55,345 nucleotides of DNA from Rhodococcoides fascians A44A (GTDB taxonomy: Bacteria > Actinomycetota > Actinomycetes > Mycobacteriales > Mycobacteriaceae). Below are positions 46,145 through 55,345 of this stretch, piece after piece. Location of the stretch: contig NZ_JMEX01000005.1 of assembly GCF_000760735.1 (NCBI RefSeq), positions 1,029,237 through 1,084,581 of the forward strand, written 5' to 3'. A program made the position numbers and the translations under genes. Each line of letters opens with the position of its first letter. The first letter of the stretch is position 1. The notes under the pieces are model-generated. The model had not been told where the DNA came from. It worked only from the letters and a program-made list of their open reading frames with translations, and did not search any database.

Positions 46145-47902
46145 TTACGCGGCACCGGTGGTGGCGGGTTTCGGAGAGCGGATCTCGACGATGGGCAGAC
46201 GCAACGCTGCGGGCGCGGACACCGGCACCACCGGAGCGTTGGGAGCGATCGGCTCGATCCGTTCGTAAGCGAGACCCTGGCGCGGCCGTAGATCCTGCTC
46301 ACCCTTGTTGGGCCACAGCGCCGCTGCACGCTCCGCCTGAGCACTGATGGTCAGCGACGGATTCACGCCGAGGTTGGCCGACACGGACGACCCGTCGACA
46401 ACGAACATCGTCGGGTACCCGTGGACGCGGTGATACGGGTCGATGACGCCGTGCTCGGCGTCGGACGCGATGGCGCAGCCACCGAGGAAGTGAGCGGTCA
46501 ACGGAATGTTGAACAGCTCACCCCATGTGCCGCCCGCGACGCCCCCGATCTTCTTCGCTATACGCCGCGTCGCGTCGTTGCCCTCAGGGATCCACGTCGG
46601 GTTCGGTTCGCCGTGTCCCTGCTTGCTGGACACCTTGCGACCGAACAGCCCACGCTTGGTGAAGGTGGTGATCGAGTTGTCGAGGTTCTGCATCACGAGC
46701 GCGATGATCGTGCGCTCGCTCCAGTTCTTGGTGTTCACCACCCTCAGGAAGTCGAGCGGATGAGCCAGCAGCGCGAAAACGAACTTGAGCCATCGCGGAA
46801 TGCGCCCACCCCCGTCGGTCATCAGCGTCTGCAACAGGCCCATCGCGTTGGAACCCTTGCCGTAGCGGCACGGTTCGATGTGGGTGTTCGACGACGGGTG
46901 GAACGACGACGTGATCGCCACTCCCCTGGTCAGATCCATCTCCGGGTCGACCTTCAACTTGGCGGCACCGACGATGGATTCGGAGTTGGTACGCGTCAAT
47001 TCACCGAGCTTGTCGGACAGACGCGGCAGTGCGCCGGTGTCCTTCATCTTGTGCAGCAAATTCTGCGTACCCCACGTGCCCGCGGCCAGGACGACGTGCG
47101 ACGCGGTGTAGGTCTTGGGGTGCTTGCGAACCCACGCGCCGGTTCGCTCGGTGGCGACGTCCCACGTGCCGTCGGGCAGAGCACGAAGACCTGTCACCGT
47201 CGTCATCGGGACGATCTCGGCTCCGGCGCGCTCGGCAAGGGCGAGGTAGTTCTTCAGCAGTGTGTTCTTGGCGCCGTGGCGACACCCGGTCATGCACTCA
47301 CCACACTCGATGCACCCGGTGCGCTCGGGACCGACGCCGCCGAAGTACGGGTCGCCGACCTTCTTGCCCGGCTCGTCGCCGAAGAACACGCCGACCGGTG
47401 TCTGAATGAACGTGTCCCCGACGCCCATGTCCTCGGCGACGGACTTCATGACCTCGTCGGCGGGTGTCATGTGCGGGTTACGCACGACACCGAGCATGCG
47501 CGTCGCCTGGTCGTAGAACGGACCGAGCTCGCTGCTCCAGTCGGTGATGTGCGCCCACTGCTTGTCCTTGAAGAACGGCTCCGGCGGCTGGTACAGGGTG
47601 TTCGCGTAGTTCAGCGAACCGCCGCCCACCCCTGCACCGGCCAGAATGAGGCAGTCACGCAGCAGGTGAACACGCTGGATGCCGTAGCACCCGAGCTTGG
47701 GCGCCCACAGGAACCGCTTCAGGTCCCAGCTGGTCTTGGCGAAATCCTTGTCCTCGTAGCGCCGTCCGGCCTCGAGGATGCCTACCTTGTAGCCCTTCTC
47801 GACCAAGCGCAGCGCCGTGACGCTTCCGCCGAAACCGGACCCGACGATCAGAACGTCGTAGTCGGTCGTGCGAGCCTGTGTCCCAGCTGTCCGTGTCTCC
47901 AC
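46145..47902 (-). CDS. choD: GMC-family FAD oxidoreductase, ChoD-like, with ferredoxin-type Cys cluster
   Basis: A 585-residue flavoprotein. The FAD Rossmann motif is DVLIVGSGFGGSVTALRL (residues 16-33), followed by GAGVGGGSLNYAN; the C-terminal GMC signature region has HFLGGCAIASDAEHGVIDPYHRVHGYPTMFVVDGS and NPSLTISA. It is annotated in mycobacteria as cholesterol oxidase ChoD, but activity on cholesterol is uncertain. A CxxCxxCxxxC motif at Cys197, Cys200, Cys203 and Cys207 (CIECGECMTGC) looks like a [4Fe-4S] ferredoxin site. GTG 47902 has GGAGG upstream. Its place beside guaB3-guaB2 matches the mycobacterial order. Confidence 0.88.
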   Translation of the reverse strand: METRTAGTQARTTDYDVLIVGSGFGGSVTALRLVEKGYKVGILEAGRRYEDKDFAKTSWDLKRFLWAPKLGCYGIQRVHLLRDCLILAGAGVGGGSLNYANTLYQPPEPFFKDKQWAHITDWSSELGPFYDQATRMLGVVRNPHMTPADEVMKSVAEDMGVGDTFIQTPVGVFFGDEPGKKVGDPYFGGVGPERTGCIECGECMTGCRHGAKNTLLKNYLALAERAGAEIVPMTTVTGLRALPDGTWDVATERTGAWVRKHPKTYTASHVVLAAGTWGTQNLLHKMKDTGALPRLSDKLGELTRTNSESIVGAAKLKVDPEMDLTRGVAITSSFHPSSNTHIEPCRYGKGSNAMGLLQTLMTDGGGRIPRWLKFVFALLAHPLDFLRVVNTKNWSERTIIALVMQNLDNSITTFTKRGLFGRKVSSKQGHGEPNPTWIPEGNDATRRIAKKIGGVAGGTWGELFNIPLTAHFLGGCAIASDAEHGVIDPYHRVHGYPTMFVVDGSSVSANLGVNPSLTISAQAERAAALWPNKGEQDLRPRQGLAYERIEPIAPNAPVVPVSAPAALRLPIVEIRSPKPATTGAA

Positions 47903-48090
47903 TGTTGACCTCCGCGCCTCGTGCGTTACTCAGCCAGCTCCGCCGCACCGCGTATTACCTCGATGTGACTGCGACCACACTCTAGATGACAGCAGCGGCG
48001 AACTGACAACAACCCTGTGACAGTTGACACAAGCCACTGTAGCTGTAACTCCAAGTATCACCAACTGAGGTAAGGCTCACTCCGCGCTGC

Positions 48091-48118
48091 CCCAGGTGAC
48101 CGAACGTCACGTTCGCTC
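48091..48118. repeat. 28-bp dispersed repeat, copy 1
   Basis: A 28-bp sequence, CCCAGGTGACCGAACGTCAC continuing GTTCGCTC, identical to the copy at 48201. It contains the palindrome CGAACGTcACGTTCG at 48101-48115, related to the units at 30781-30890. Confidence 0.88.
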
Positions 48119-48200
48119 GCTCTCGGCCCCCGAACGCGCGGCTTTCAGCCCACGCGCGCACTGCAACCCGCGCACTCGCTGCAACCCGCGCTCCCGGGCC

Positions 48201-48228
48201 CCCAGGTGACCGAACGTCACGTTCGCTC
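48201..48228. repeat. 28-bp dispersed repeat, copy 2
   Basis: Identical to 48091-48118, 110 bp downstream. The bases between contain imperfect GCGCGC and GCAACCCGCG direct repeats (48164-48193). Palindromic core at 48211-48225. Confidence 0.88.
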
Positions 48229-48262
48229 CCACCCGGCACCCGAGTTCCCCAGCAAACGACGA
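48229..48262. other. Remainder of the choD-guaB3 intergenic region (47903-48313)
   Basis: Of the 411 bp between these genes, 47903-48090 must hold the choD promoter; the stretch 48020-48060 (ACAGTTGACACAAGCC..GTAGCTGTAACTCC) is AT-richer than its surroundings. The rest is the two 28-bp repeats and the guaB3 terminator. No ORF with coding character was seen. Confidence 0.5.
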
Positions 48263-48291
48263 AGCGCGCACCCCGATTCGGGGTGCGCGCT
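48263..48291 (-). terminator. Intrinsic terminator of guaB3
   Basis: AGCGCGCACCCCG at 48263-48275 pairs perfectly with CGGGGTGCGCGCT at 48279-48291 across a 3-nt loop (13 bp). It lies 22 bp past the guaB3 stop in the direction of guaB3 transcription and is followed on that strand by TCGTCGTTTGC. Confidence 0.8.
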
Positions 48292-48313
48292 GTCGAACGT
48301 GGGACAGAGAGGG

Positions 48314-49453
48314 TCAGGCTCGGACGTTCAGGCCGACTTTCTGGAATTCCTTGAGATCCGAGTAACCCGACTTCGCCATGGACCGGCGCAGACCTCCGAC
48401 GAGGTTGATCGAACCGTAGGGCTCGCTCGACGGACCGTGCAGGACCTGGTCGAGGCTCGGGCGCTCACCGGCTGCGACGGGCAGGAGTGCGCCTCGCGGC
48501 ATCGACGGGTGCGCTGCCGCGGAGGGCCAGTACCAACCGCCACCGGGCGCCTCTGCTGCCGCCACGAGAGGAGCACCGAGCACGGCGGCGTCCGCACCGC
48601 ACGCGATTGCCTTGGCCAGGCCGCCCGACGTGGTGATGTCGCCGTCGGCGATGACGTGAACATAGCGGCCGCCGGTCTCGTCGAGGTAGTCCCGACGAGC
48701 TGCCGCAGCGTCCGCGATGGCCGTTGCCATGGGTACACCGATGCCGAGAACTTCACCGGTGGTGGTGCCTCCCTCGACCGACCCGTAGCCGACGATGACT
48801 CCGGCAGCGCCGGTGCGCATCAGGTGCAGCGCGGTGCGGTGATCGCTGACGCCACCGGCGATGACCGGTACGTCGAGCTCGGCGATGAACGTCTTGAGGT
48901 TGAGCGGCTCCTCGTCGCCGTGCGCCACGTGCTCCGCGGAGATGATGGTGCCCTGGATGACGAGCAGATCGATACCGGCTGCGACCAGCGCAGGCGTCAG
49001 GTTCTTGGCGCTCTGCGGGCTGACGCGGACCGCGACGGTGACACCGGCTGCGCGGACCTGCGCGACGGCGGCAGCGAGGAGGTCCGGTTGCAGCGGTGCT
49101 GCGTGCAGCTTCTGCAGGAATGCGACGGGAGCGTCGGCGTCGAAGTCGTTCTCGGCGATCGCGACCAGCTCGTCGAGCTTGGCCTGGACGTCCGTGTGGC
49201 GAGCCCACAACCCCTCGCCGTTGATGACGCCGAGGCCACCCTGCTTGCCGAGCTCGATCGCGAATTCCGGCGACACCAACGCGTCGGTCGGATGAGCCAG
49301 GACCGGAATGTCGAATCGGTAGGCGTCGAGCTGCCAGGCCGTGGACACCTCCTTCGACGACCGAGTACGGCGCGAGGGCACGATGTCGATGTCGTCGAGC
49401 TGGTAGGTGCGACGGGCTTCTCTGCCCATGCCGATTTCAACGAGGTCGCGCAC
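48314..49453 (-). CDS. guaB3: GuaB3 family IMP dehydrogenase-related protein
   Basis: A 379-residue TIM-barrel protein of the IMPDH superfamily without CBS domains. It has YQLDDIDIVPSRRTRSS, VLAHPTDALVSPEFAIELGKQGGLGV and GYVHVIADGDI-like text (GGRYVHVIADGDITTSGGLAKAIACGADA). In the place where true IMPDH has the catalytic loop GPGSICTTR, this protein reads VIQGTIISAEHVAHG, so the nucleophilic Cys is missing. Its reaction is therefore doubtful, although the phosphate-binding part is kept. GTG 49453 has AAAGGGG upstream. It lies 53 bp downstream of guaB2 and is likely co-transcribed. Confidence 0.93.
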   Translation of the reverse strand: MRDLVEIGMGREARRTYQLDDIDIVPSRRTRSSKEVSTAWQLDAYRFDIPVLAHPTDALVSPEFAIELGKQGGLGVINGEGLWARHTDVQAKLDELVAIAENDFDADAPVAFLQKLHAAPLQPDLLAAAVAQVRAAGVTVAVRVSPQSAKNLTPALVAAGIDLLVIQGTIISAEHVAHGDEEPLNLKTFIAELDVPVIAGGVSDHRTALHLMRTGAAGVIVGYGSVEGGTTTGEVLGIGVPMATAIADAAAARRDYLDETGGRYVHVIADGDITTSGGLAKAIACGADAAVLGAPLVAAAEAPGGGWYWPSAAAHPSMPRGALLPVAAGERPSLDQVLHGPSSEPYGSINLVGGLRRSMAKSGYSDLKEFQKVGLNVRA

Positions 49454-49506
49454 GCGCGCCCCTTTCCCTAGGAGTTCGTCTTGAGTTCAGGCCGATGCGA
49501 GCGAAG

Positions 49507-51747
<2,241 letters not shown>

Positions 51748-51756
51748 TCAGCCGAT

Positions 51757-51805
51757 CATACGACTGATGCCCTACACGATTTTCGTGTAGGGCATCAGTC
51801 GTATG
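51757..51805. terminator. Perfect 23-bp hairpin between convergent genes
   Basis: Bases 51757-51779 and 51783-51805 are perfect reverse complements over 23 bp with a TTT loop; the arm reads CATACGACTGATGCCCTACA and ends CGA. It begins 9 bp after the DUF5319 stop and ends 21 bp before the rsdA stop on the other strand. There is no T-run, so it would be a bidirectional terminator of unusual length, or an RNA-processing signal. Confidence 0.75.
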
Positions 51806-51826
51806 CGGTGCAGGGCCGGAGGGCGA

Positions 51827-52819
51827 TCAGCCTCCGTTGGTGTCCAGCGTGTCGATCCGGGGAGCAGATGTACCGTCACTCGAACCGCTGGCCGTAGCCG
51901 TCGTCTCACCGGTCTGATTCAGAATCGTCGGCCCGGGAGGCGTCGTGGTGACTGCGGGCGGCTCGGTCGTCGGGAGAACCGGATCGCTGGTCGAAGGAAC
52001 CTGCGACGGGTCGACCGTGCCGGAGACCGGCGGAGGCAGCGGATCCGTGGTGACCGGAACCGAGCCCAACTCGGGTGCACTCTGAACGGGCGCAGGCAAC
52101 GTCGGATCGACCGGTAGCGGCAACTGCGGAGGAATCGTCGGGATGATCGTCTGGAGTTGCTCGATCAACCGCTGCAGCCAGATCTCCAGATCCGTGCGCT
52201 GCGCGTCGTCGGTGACCGCGCCGGCCGCACCCGACGCACCGTCGAGCAGAGCCTGTGCACCTTCGACGTCGCCTGCTGCGATCAGCTGTTCTGCCTGCTC
52301 GAGCTTCGACGTCGTGTCGATCTGCGCGACGGTCGAATCTGCTTGCTGCGAGAACACCACGGACTTGACGCTCCACAGCGCGTCGCCCGGGGAGGAGTTG
52401 TAGGAGAAGACGACCAAGCCGCCCATCACCAGCGCGATCGCCGCTGCGGCGCCCGCTACCGGGCGGAGCAGACGCTGACGTCCGCGACTCGACGCCTTGC
52501 GGCGTAGCCCTGTCGCGGCAATCTCCTGATCGACGGCTGCCGCCACTTCGTCGAGGTCGGGACCTGCGGGGAGCGCGGGGTGGACGATTTCTGCACGCCA
52601 GTTGGCGAGGAGCAGAGCGAGCTGGTACTCGTCCGCGTCGTCCGTCGCGATCGGTCCGTCGCCACGGATTGCCTCGATGAATTCCTCGTCTCGGCGTACC
52701 GCTGCGATGTCCACCGGACTCGAACCCACGAGGGTGCTGTCGAGAGAATCCTCGGATGGCGTGGAACCATCCGGGCGGCCGATACGGGGAATGCCATCAC
52801 GGCCGTTGTTCCTAGCCAT
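51827..52819 (-). CDS. rsdA: Anti-sigma-D factor RsdA
   Basis: A 330-residue single-pass membrane protein. The cytoplasmic part holds the anti-sigma-D domain (PVDIAAVRRDEEFIEAI..DEYQLALLLANWRAEI), a membrane helix lies at about residues 122-142 (PVAGAAAAIALVMGGLVVFSY), and the outside part has a helical region (STVAQIDTTSKLEQAEQLIAAGDVEGAQALL) followed by a long Pro/Thr/Ser tail. RsdA holds SigD inactive until regulated proteolysis. ATG 52819 overlaps the sigD stop by 8 bp, which couples their synthesis. Confidence 0.92.
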   Translation of the reverse strand: MARNNGRDGIPRIGRPDGSTPSEDSLDSTLVGSSPVDIAAVRRDEEFIEAIRGDGPIATDDADEYQLALLLANWRAEIVHPALPAGPDLDEVAAAVDQEIAATGLRRKASSRGRQRLLRPVAGAAAAIALVMGGLVVFSYNSSPGDALWSVKSVVFSQQADSTVAQIDTTSKLEQAEQLIAAGDVEGAQALLDGASGAAGAVTDDAQRTDLEIWLQRLIEQLQTIIPTIPPQLPLPVDPTLPAPVQSAPELGSVPVTTDPLPPPVSGTVDPSQVPSTSDPVLPTTEPPAVTTTPPGPTILNQTGETTATASGSSDGTSAPRIDTLDTNGG

Positions 52820-53390
52820 ACATTTCACCCGCTTTCACAACTTCGTTCTTCAGTTTCGCGATGGCTCGGTGTTGAGCCACGCGGATGGCACCTGCGGTAC
52901 TACCCACTGCCGCTGCCGTTTCCTCGGCCGACAATCCGACGACGAGTCGGAGCACCAGAATCTCTCGGTGCTTGGCGGGCAAGGTGTCCAGCAGGGCGGT
53001 CATCTGTCTACTCGACTCGGAGTCCAGAGCTCGCTGCTCCGGTCCGTGTTCCGTCGACACGACATCTGGTACTTCGGCGGCCGGGTCCGATTTGTTACGG
53101 GAGGCGCTTCGATGTGCGTCGGCGACCTTGTGGGCGGCAATGCCGTACACGAAGGCCATGAACGGTCGGCCCTGGTCCTGATAACGCGGCAGGGCGGTCA
53201 TGACTGCCAAGCAGACCTCCTGAGCCACGTCGTCCGCCGAGAGCTGACCACGCTCGGCGGAGCCCACACGTGCGCGGCAGTACCGCACCACGAGCGGACG
53301 GATGATTTCCAGAACTCGGGAGAGTGCGGCTCGCTCGCCCTGCGCTGCGGCAGCGACGAAGGAGTCCAACTCCTCACCCGTGTTGTTCAT
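52812..53390 (-). CDS. sigD: ECF-type RNA polymerase sigma factor SigD
   Basis: A 192-residue sigma-70 family factor of the ECF group. Region 2 has VLEIIRPLVVRYCRARVG..LSADDVAQEVCLAVMTALPRYQDQGRPFMAFVYGIAAHKVADAHR; region 4 has LLDTLPAKHREILVLRLVVGLSAEETAAAVGSTAGAIRVAQHRAIAKLK. It directs RNA polymerase to a stationary-phase or starvation regulon in mycobacteria. ATG 53390 starts it; rsdA follows with overlapping codons. The name is from synteny with rsdA and Rv3415c/whiB3 and from sequence. Confidence 0.94.
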   Translation of the reverse strand: MNNTGEELDSFVAAAAQGERAALSRVLEIIRPLVVRYCRARVGSAERGQLSADDVAQEVCLAVMTALPRYQDQGRPFMAFVYGIAAHKVADAHRSASRNKSDPAAEVPDVVSTEHGPEQRALDSESSRQMTALLDTLPAKHREILVLRLVVGLSAEETAAAVGSTAGAIRVAQHRAIAKLKNEVVKAGEMYG

Positions 53391-53512
53391 CGCTCAAGGA
53401 TTCCCCGCGTTACAGTGACGCCGCCGCATCTCGACAGCGCTTCCACCCGAAGTGGAACCTAGTAAGGATAGCGACCTTCACCCCACTCGATCGAACCACT
53501 CGGTCCGTGACT

Positions 53513-54343
53513 TCACACGGCCGTGAACCGACCACCGCGCCGAGCCAGCTCCGCCTCGCACTCCCGCGCGACCGACTGCGCGGCCGCTCCTCCCCCGACG
53601 CCGCTCCACAACATCGCTGCCGCCCAGCGCAACGGTAGGAGTCCGTGCACCTCGCAGGCATCGAGTACACGCTGGGCGCCGTCACCACTTCGTGACAGAT
53701 CTCCCACGGAGCTGTAGGCGGCAGCCAGCACGAGGTCGGTCTTGACGATGTGGCGTAACGAATCGATCTCGTCGGCACGCCCGCGCGCGTCGAGCGCATG
53801 CCGGACCGCGTCGGGCCCATTTCCCGAGAACATCGCGAGTTCCGCGCGGACCCACCCGAGCCTCAGATGTTGACGCCACAGAACGTCCTCGCGCCCATCT
53901 CGCGCCACGATGTGCTCGCATCGAGTCAGCAGCGCGTCCGCGGTGCCGAATCTGCCTACGCCGAGGGCGTCCGCGGCAAGGCCGACGAGAGCATCCGCTC
54001 GCGCACGAACGACAGCAGCCTCATTGCCGTCCTCACCCGACGGAGAACTGCGCTCGTCGAGCCCGACCGCAGCGATCGCCGTCCCGTCCACCCGCGCCGC
54101 TGCACTGTGCACTCCCCTCTGCCGTATCCATGATGCGCGAGTCGAATACATCTGCGACCGCAGAGACGGAGGAACAGGGCCCGACAGCGCAGCCGCATCG
54201 AGCTCGGCCGACGCGGCGAGGTACCTGCCTTGCCCACCGAGTGCGACGGCGCGGTCCCACCGCTCGCGGACGGTCGATGCAGCGGGCAGTGGCCACATAC
54301 CGGGTTCGGTGCCCCAGGCAGCGCGATGAAGCCGATCGTCCAT
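53513..54343 (-). CDS. Conserved helical-repeat protein (Rv3415c-like)
   Basis: A 276-residue, almost entirely helical protein. Repeated segments such as RWDRAVALGGQGRYLAASAELDAA, AVVRARADALVGLAADALGVGRFGTADALL and LVLAAAYSSVGDLSRSGDGAQRVLDACEVHGL look like TPR-type hairpins. The family is conserved beside sigD in mycolate actinobacteria and has no known function. ATG 54343 is preferred: TAACGT on the minus strand lies 7 bp upstream, as in leaderless genes; ATG 54394 is the alternative. It ends 123 bp from the start of sigD on the same strand. Confidence 0.8.
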   Translation of the reverse strand: MDDRLHRAAWGTEPGMWPLPAASTVRERWDRAVALGGQGRYLAASAELDAAALSGPVPPSLRSQMYSTRASWIRQRGVHSAAARVDGTAIAAVGLDERSSPSGEDGNEAAVVRARADALVGLAADALGVGRFGTADALLTRCEHIVARDGREDVLWRQHLRLGWVRAELAMFSGNGPDAVRHALDARGRADEIDSLRHIVKTDLVLAAAYSSVGDLSRSGDGAQRVLDACEVHGLLPLRWAAAMLWSGVGGGAAAQSVARECEAELARRGGRFTAV

Positions 54344-55027
54344 CGTGTCGACGTTACGACCCGGAGCGGCCCCTGCGACCGTGAGGCTCGGCATTCCTCT
54401 CGGTTCACCGTCGAATGGATGGATACTCCTGGCCGCTTCGTGCCCATCGCCGAGTATCGTCGAATCCGTCGCGCGACATTCTCGTTTGTTTCACGGAATT
54501 AACATGCGCTCCCGGGATGCATTTGATGAGCGCTTTCTGACGAGAATGTAGCCGTAAGGTTAATCGCGGGATTCACTACCCGGGGACCAGTGTTGCTCGC
54601 GACCTGATCGAGTCGTTCGAATCCGGCAGACGAATTCCGCGATCCTTCTTCCGACACGACCACGAACCTGCAGGCCAGTGCCCTTTGCTTTCGATCGTGA
54701 CCGAAGTCCGTCAGACCGCTGTTCATGCTGCGACCGAGAACTCCTCAACGAATCGACCCATGAAGTTGTGTCGAAGTAAATGTCGCCCGCGTTAATTTCT
54801 CGAGATACGACTATGCACCTCGCCACGGCGATGGCCTATTGACTCGATTTCATCGCCACGAATAACGTTGGCGTTGTTCACGACAACCGCGATTGCAGTA
54901 TCTCGCGGAACGAGTTCACCACAAGTTCGGCGCCGCCGCCGGACGAAACCACGAATTCGCATTTCTTCTGTCTTCCACAGGAGCGTCGCCGCATCCGTTG
55001 CGGCGAGCAGACACCCTAGGAGTTCTC
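54344..55027. other. Long divergent intergenic region upstream of whiB3
   Basis: 684 bp without a convincing gene. It is more AT-rich than the rest of the window (for example CACGGAATTAACATGCGC at 54490-54510, GAAGTAAATGTCG near 54775, GAATAACGTTGG near 54860). It must hold the whiB3 promoter and probably a long 5' leader. A stable hairpin lies at 54986-55006. No known riboswitch or tRNA was recognised. Confidence 0.6.
54986..55006 (+). promoter_or_regulatory. Hairpin in the whiB3 leader
   Basis: TCGCCGCA at 54986-54993 pairs with TGCGGCGA at 54999-55006 over a 5-nt loop. It lies 8 bp upstream of the ribosome-binding site (TAGGAG, 55017-55022) of whiB3 and might affect translation start. Confidence 0.45.
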
Positions 55028-55321
55028 ATGCCGCAGCCGAATCACCTCCCTGGGCCCAATGCAGATATCTGGGATTGGCAGATGCACGGTTTGTGCCGTG
55101 GCGTCGACTCGTCGATGTTCTTCCATCCGGACGGCGAACGCGGCCGAGCACGTGCTCAGCGTGAGATGCGTGCCAAGGAGATGTGCCGAACCTGCCCGGT
55201 TCTCGCACAGTGCAGGTCCCACGCGCTCAGCGTCTCGGAACCCTATGGAATCTGGGGCGGAATGTCCGAGACCGAGCGGGAGATGTACGCACGCCACAAC
55301 CGTCGACGAATCGCGGTGTAG
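55028..55321 (+). CDS. whiB3: WhiB-family iron-sulfur transcriptional regulator (WhiB3)
   Basis: A 97-residue regulator. The four [4Fe-4S] cysteines are Cys23, Cys53, Cys56 and Cys62 (C..CxxCxxxxxC), followed by the turn GIWGG at 74-78 and a basic C terminus (YARHNRRRIAV). The N terminus MPQPNHLPGPNADIWDWQ and FFHPDGERGRAR closely match mycobacterial WhiB3, a redox sensor that partners the primary sigma factor and controls lipid and virulence genes. The tail is somewhat shorter than in mycobacteria. ATG 55028 follows TAGGAG. The position next to the sigD locus is the same as in mycobacteria. Confidence 0.93.
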   Translation: MPQPNHLPGPNADIWDWQMHGLCRGVDSSMFFHPDGERGRARAQREMRAKEMCRTCPVLAQCRSHALSVSEPYGIWGGMSETEREMYARHNRRRIAV

Positions 55322-55345
55322 CAGGACCACATACGAGAAGCCGGG

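Noticed and set aside
46421..47908. 495-codon plus-strand frame opposite the ChoD-like gene
   Set aside because: Antisense shadow; no domain, composition typical of complementary GC-rich codons.
48066..48084. TGAGGTAAGGCTCACTCCG as a second IdeR box upstream of choD
   Set aside because: Only the left half matches the iron-box consensus; the right half is poor, so it is not called.
54560..54826. 88-codon minus-strand frame in the whiB3 upstream region
   Set aside because: No ribosome-binding site, Arg/Ser-rich composition and no family resemblance; position matches the regulatory region.

Overview
The window is high-GC actinobacterial DNA, most likely from a Rhodococcus or close Nocardiaceae relative. 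The evidence is C-rich third codon positions, many GTG/TTG starts, WhiB and SigD/RsdA regulators, a dnaE2/imuA'/imuB mutasome, a ChoD-type GMC oxidoreductase, GuaB3 and a SAM-IV riboswitch. As I remember the Mycobacterium tuberculosis map, much of the gene order runs parallel to the Rv3330-Rv3416 stretch (dacB1, yhjD, trpS, metC/metX, folD, spoU, dnaE2, acrA1, imuB/imuA', guaA, choD, guaB3, guaB2, Rv3412, rsdA, sigD, Rv3415c, whiB3). The window therefore looks like a chromosomal backbone with lineage-specific inserts. I see no rRNA, tRNA, insertion sequence, prophage or CRISPR array.

Layout. 1-3389: tail of mmsA, a hairpin terminator, a MepB-family protein, a secreted D,D-carboxypeptidase and a BrkB/YhjD membrane protein. 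3447-8715 (minus): trpS, exonuclease III, a YidC/Oxa1 insertase, two related small membrane proteins and a DUF4153-type membrane protein. 8816-13039: an OmpR-type two-component system, an orphan ferric-siderophore binding lipoprotein behind an IdeR-like box, and an MFS exporter. 13394-16184: a sulfur-assimilation operon (metY-metX) preceded by a SAM-IV riboswitch and then a 20-residue leader peptide with three consecutive Cys codons. 16215-20215: DUF3017-folD, a pentapeptide-repeat protein, TrmL, a DUF4349 lipoprotein and a small secreted protein. 20374-25100: ctaD, an AAA ATPase, a degenerate histidine kinase and a phosphoesterase. 25164-35976: the SOS mutasome (dnaE2, then imuA'-imuB), interrupted by an MMPL transporter, a fatty acyl-CoA reductase and a small membrane protein. 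36192-44499: a membrane Ser/Thr kinase and two NarL-type two-component systems, with PspC-domain envelope proteins. 44507-51030: guanine nucleotide synthesis (guaA, guaB3, guaB2) with a choD-like oxidoreductase. 51343-55321: a DUF5319 protein, RsdA/SigD, a conserved helical protein and WhiB3.

How the genes work together. Sulfur: metX acetylates homoserine and metY sulfhydrylates it. The leader appears to read SAM (product) and charged Cys-tRNA (sulfur supply) in series. DNA damage: two SOS boxes 63-71 bp ahead of dnaE2 and imuA' would co-induce the mutasome. Purines: GuaB2 converts IMP to XMP and GuaA converts XMP to GMP. Envelope: the PspC kinase/response regulator pair, the PspC protein, the YidC paralogue and RsdA/SigD point to surface-stress control.

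The most notable signals outside genes are the tandem SAM-IV/poly-Cys leader, two families of short intergenic repeats that recur at separated loci (a 36-37 bp family and a CGAACGT-palindrome family), and a perfect 23-bp hairpin between convergent genes. All assignments come from reading the sequence and from memory of protein families; no database search was run.
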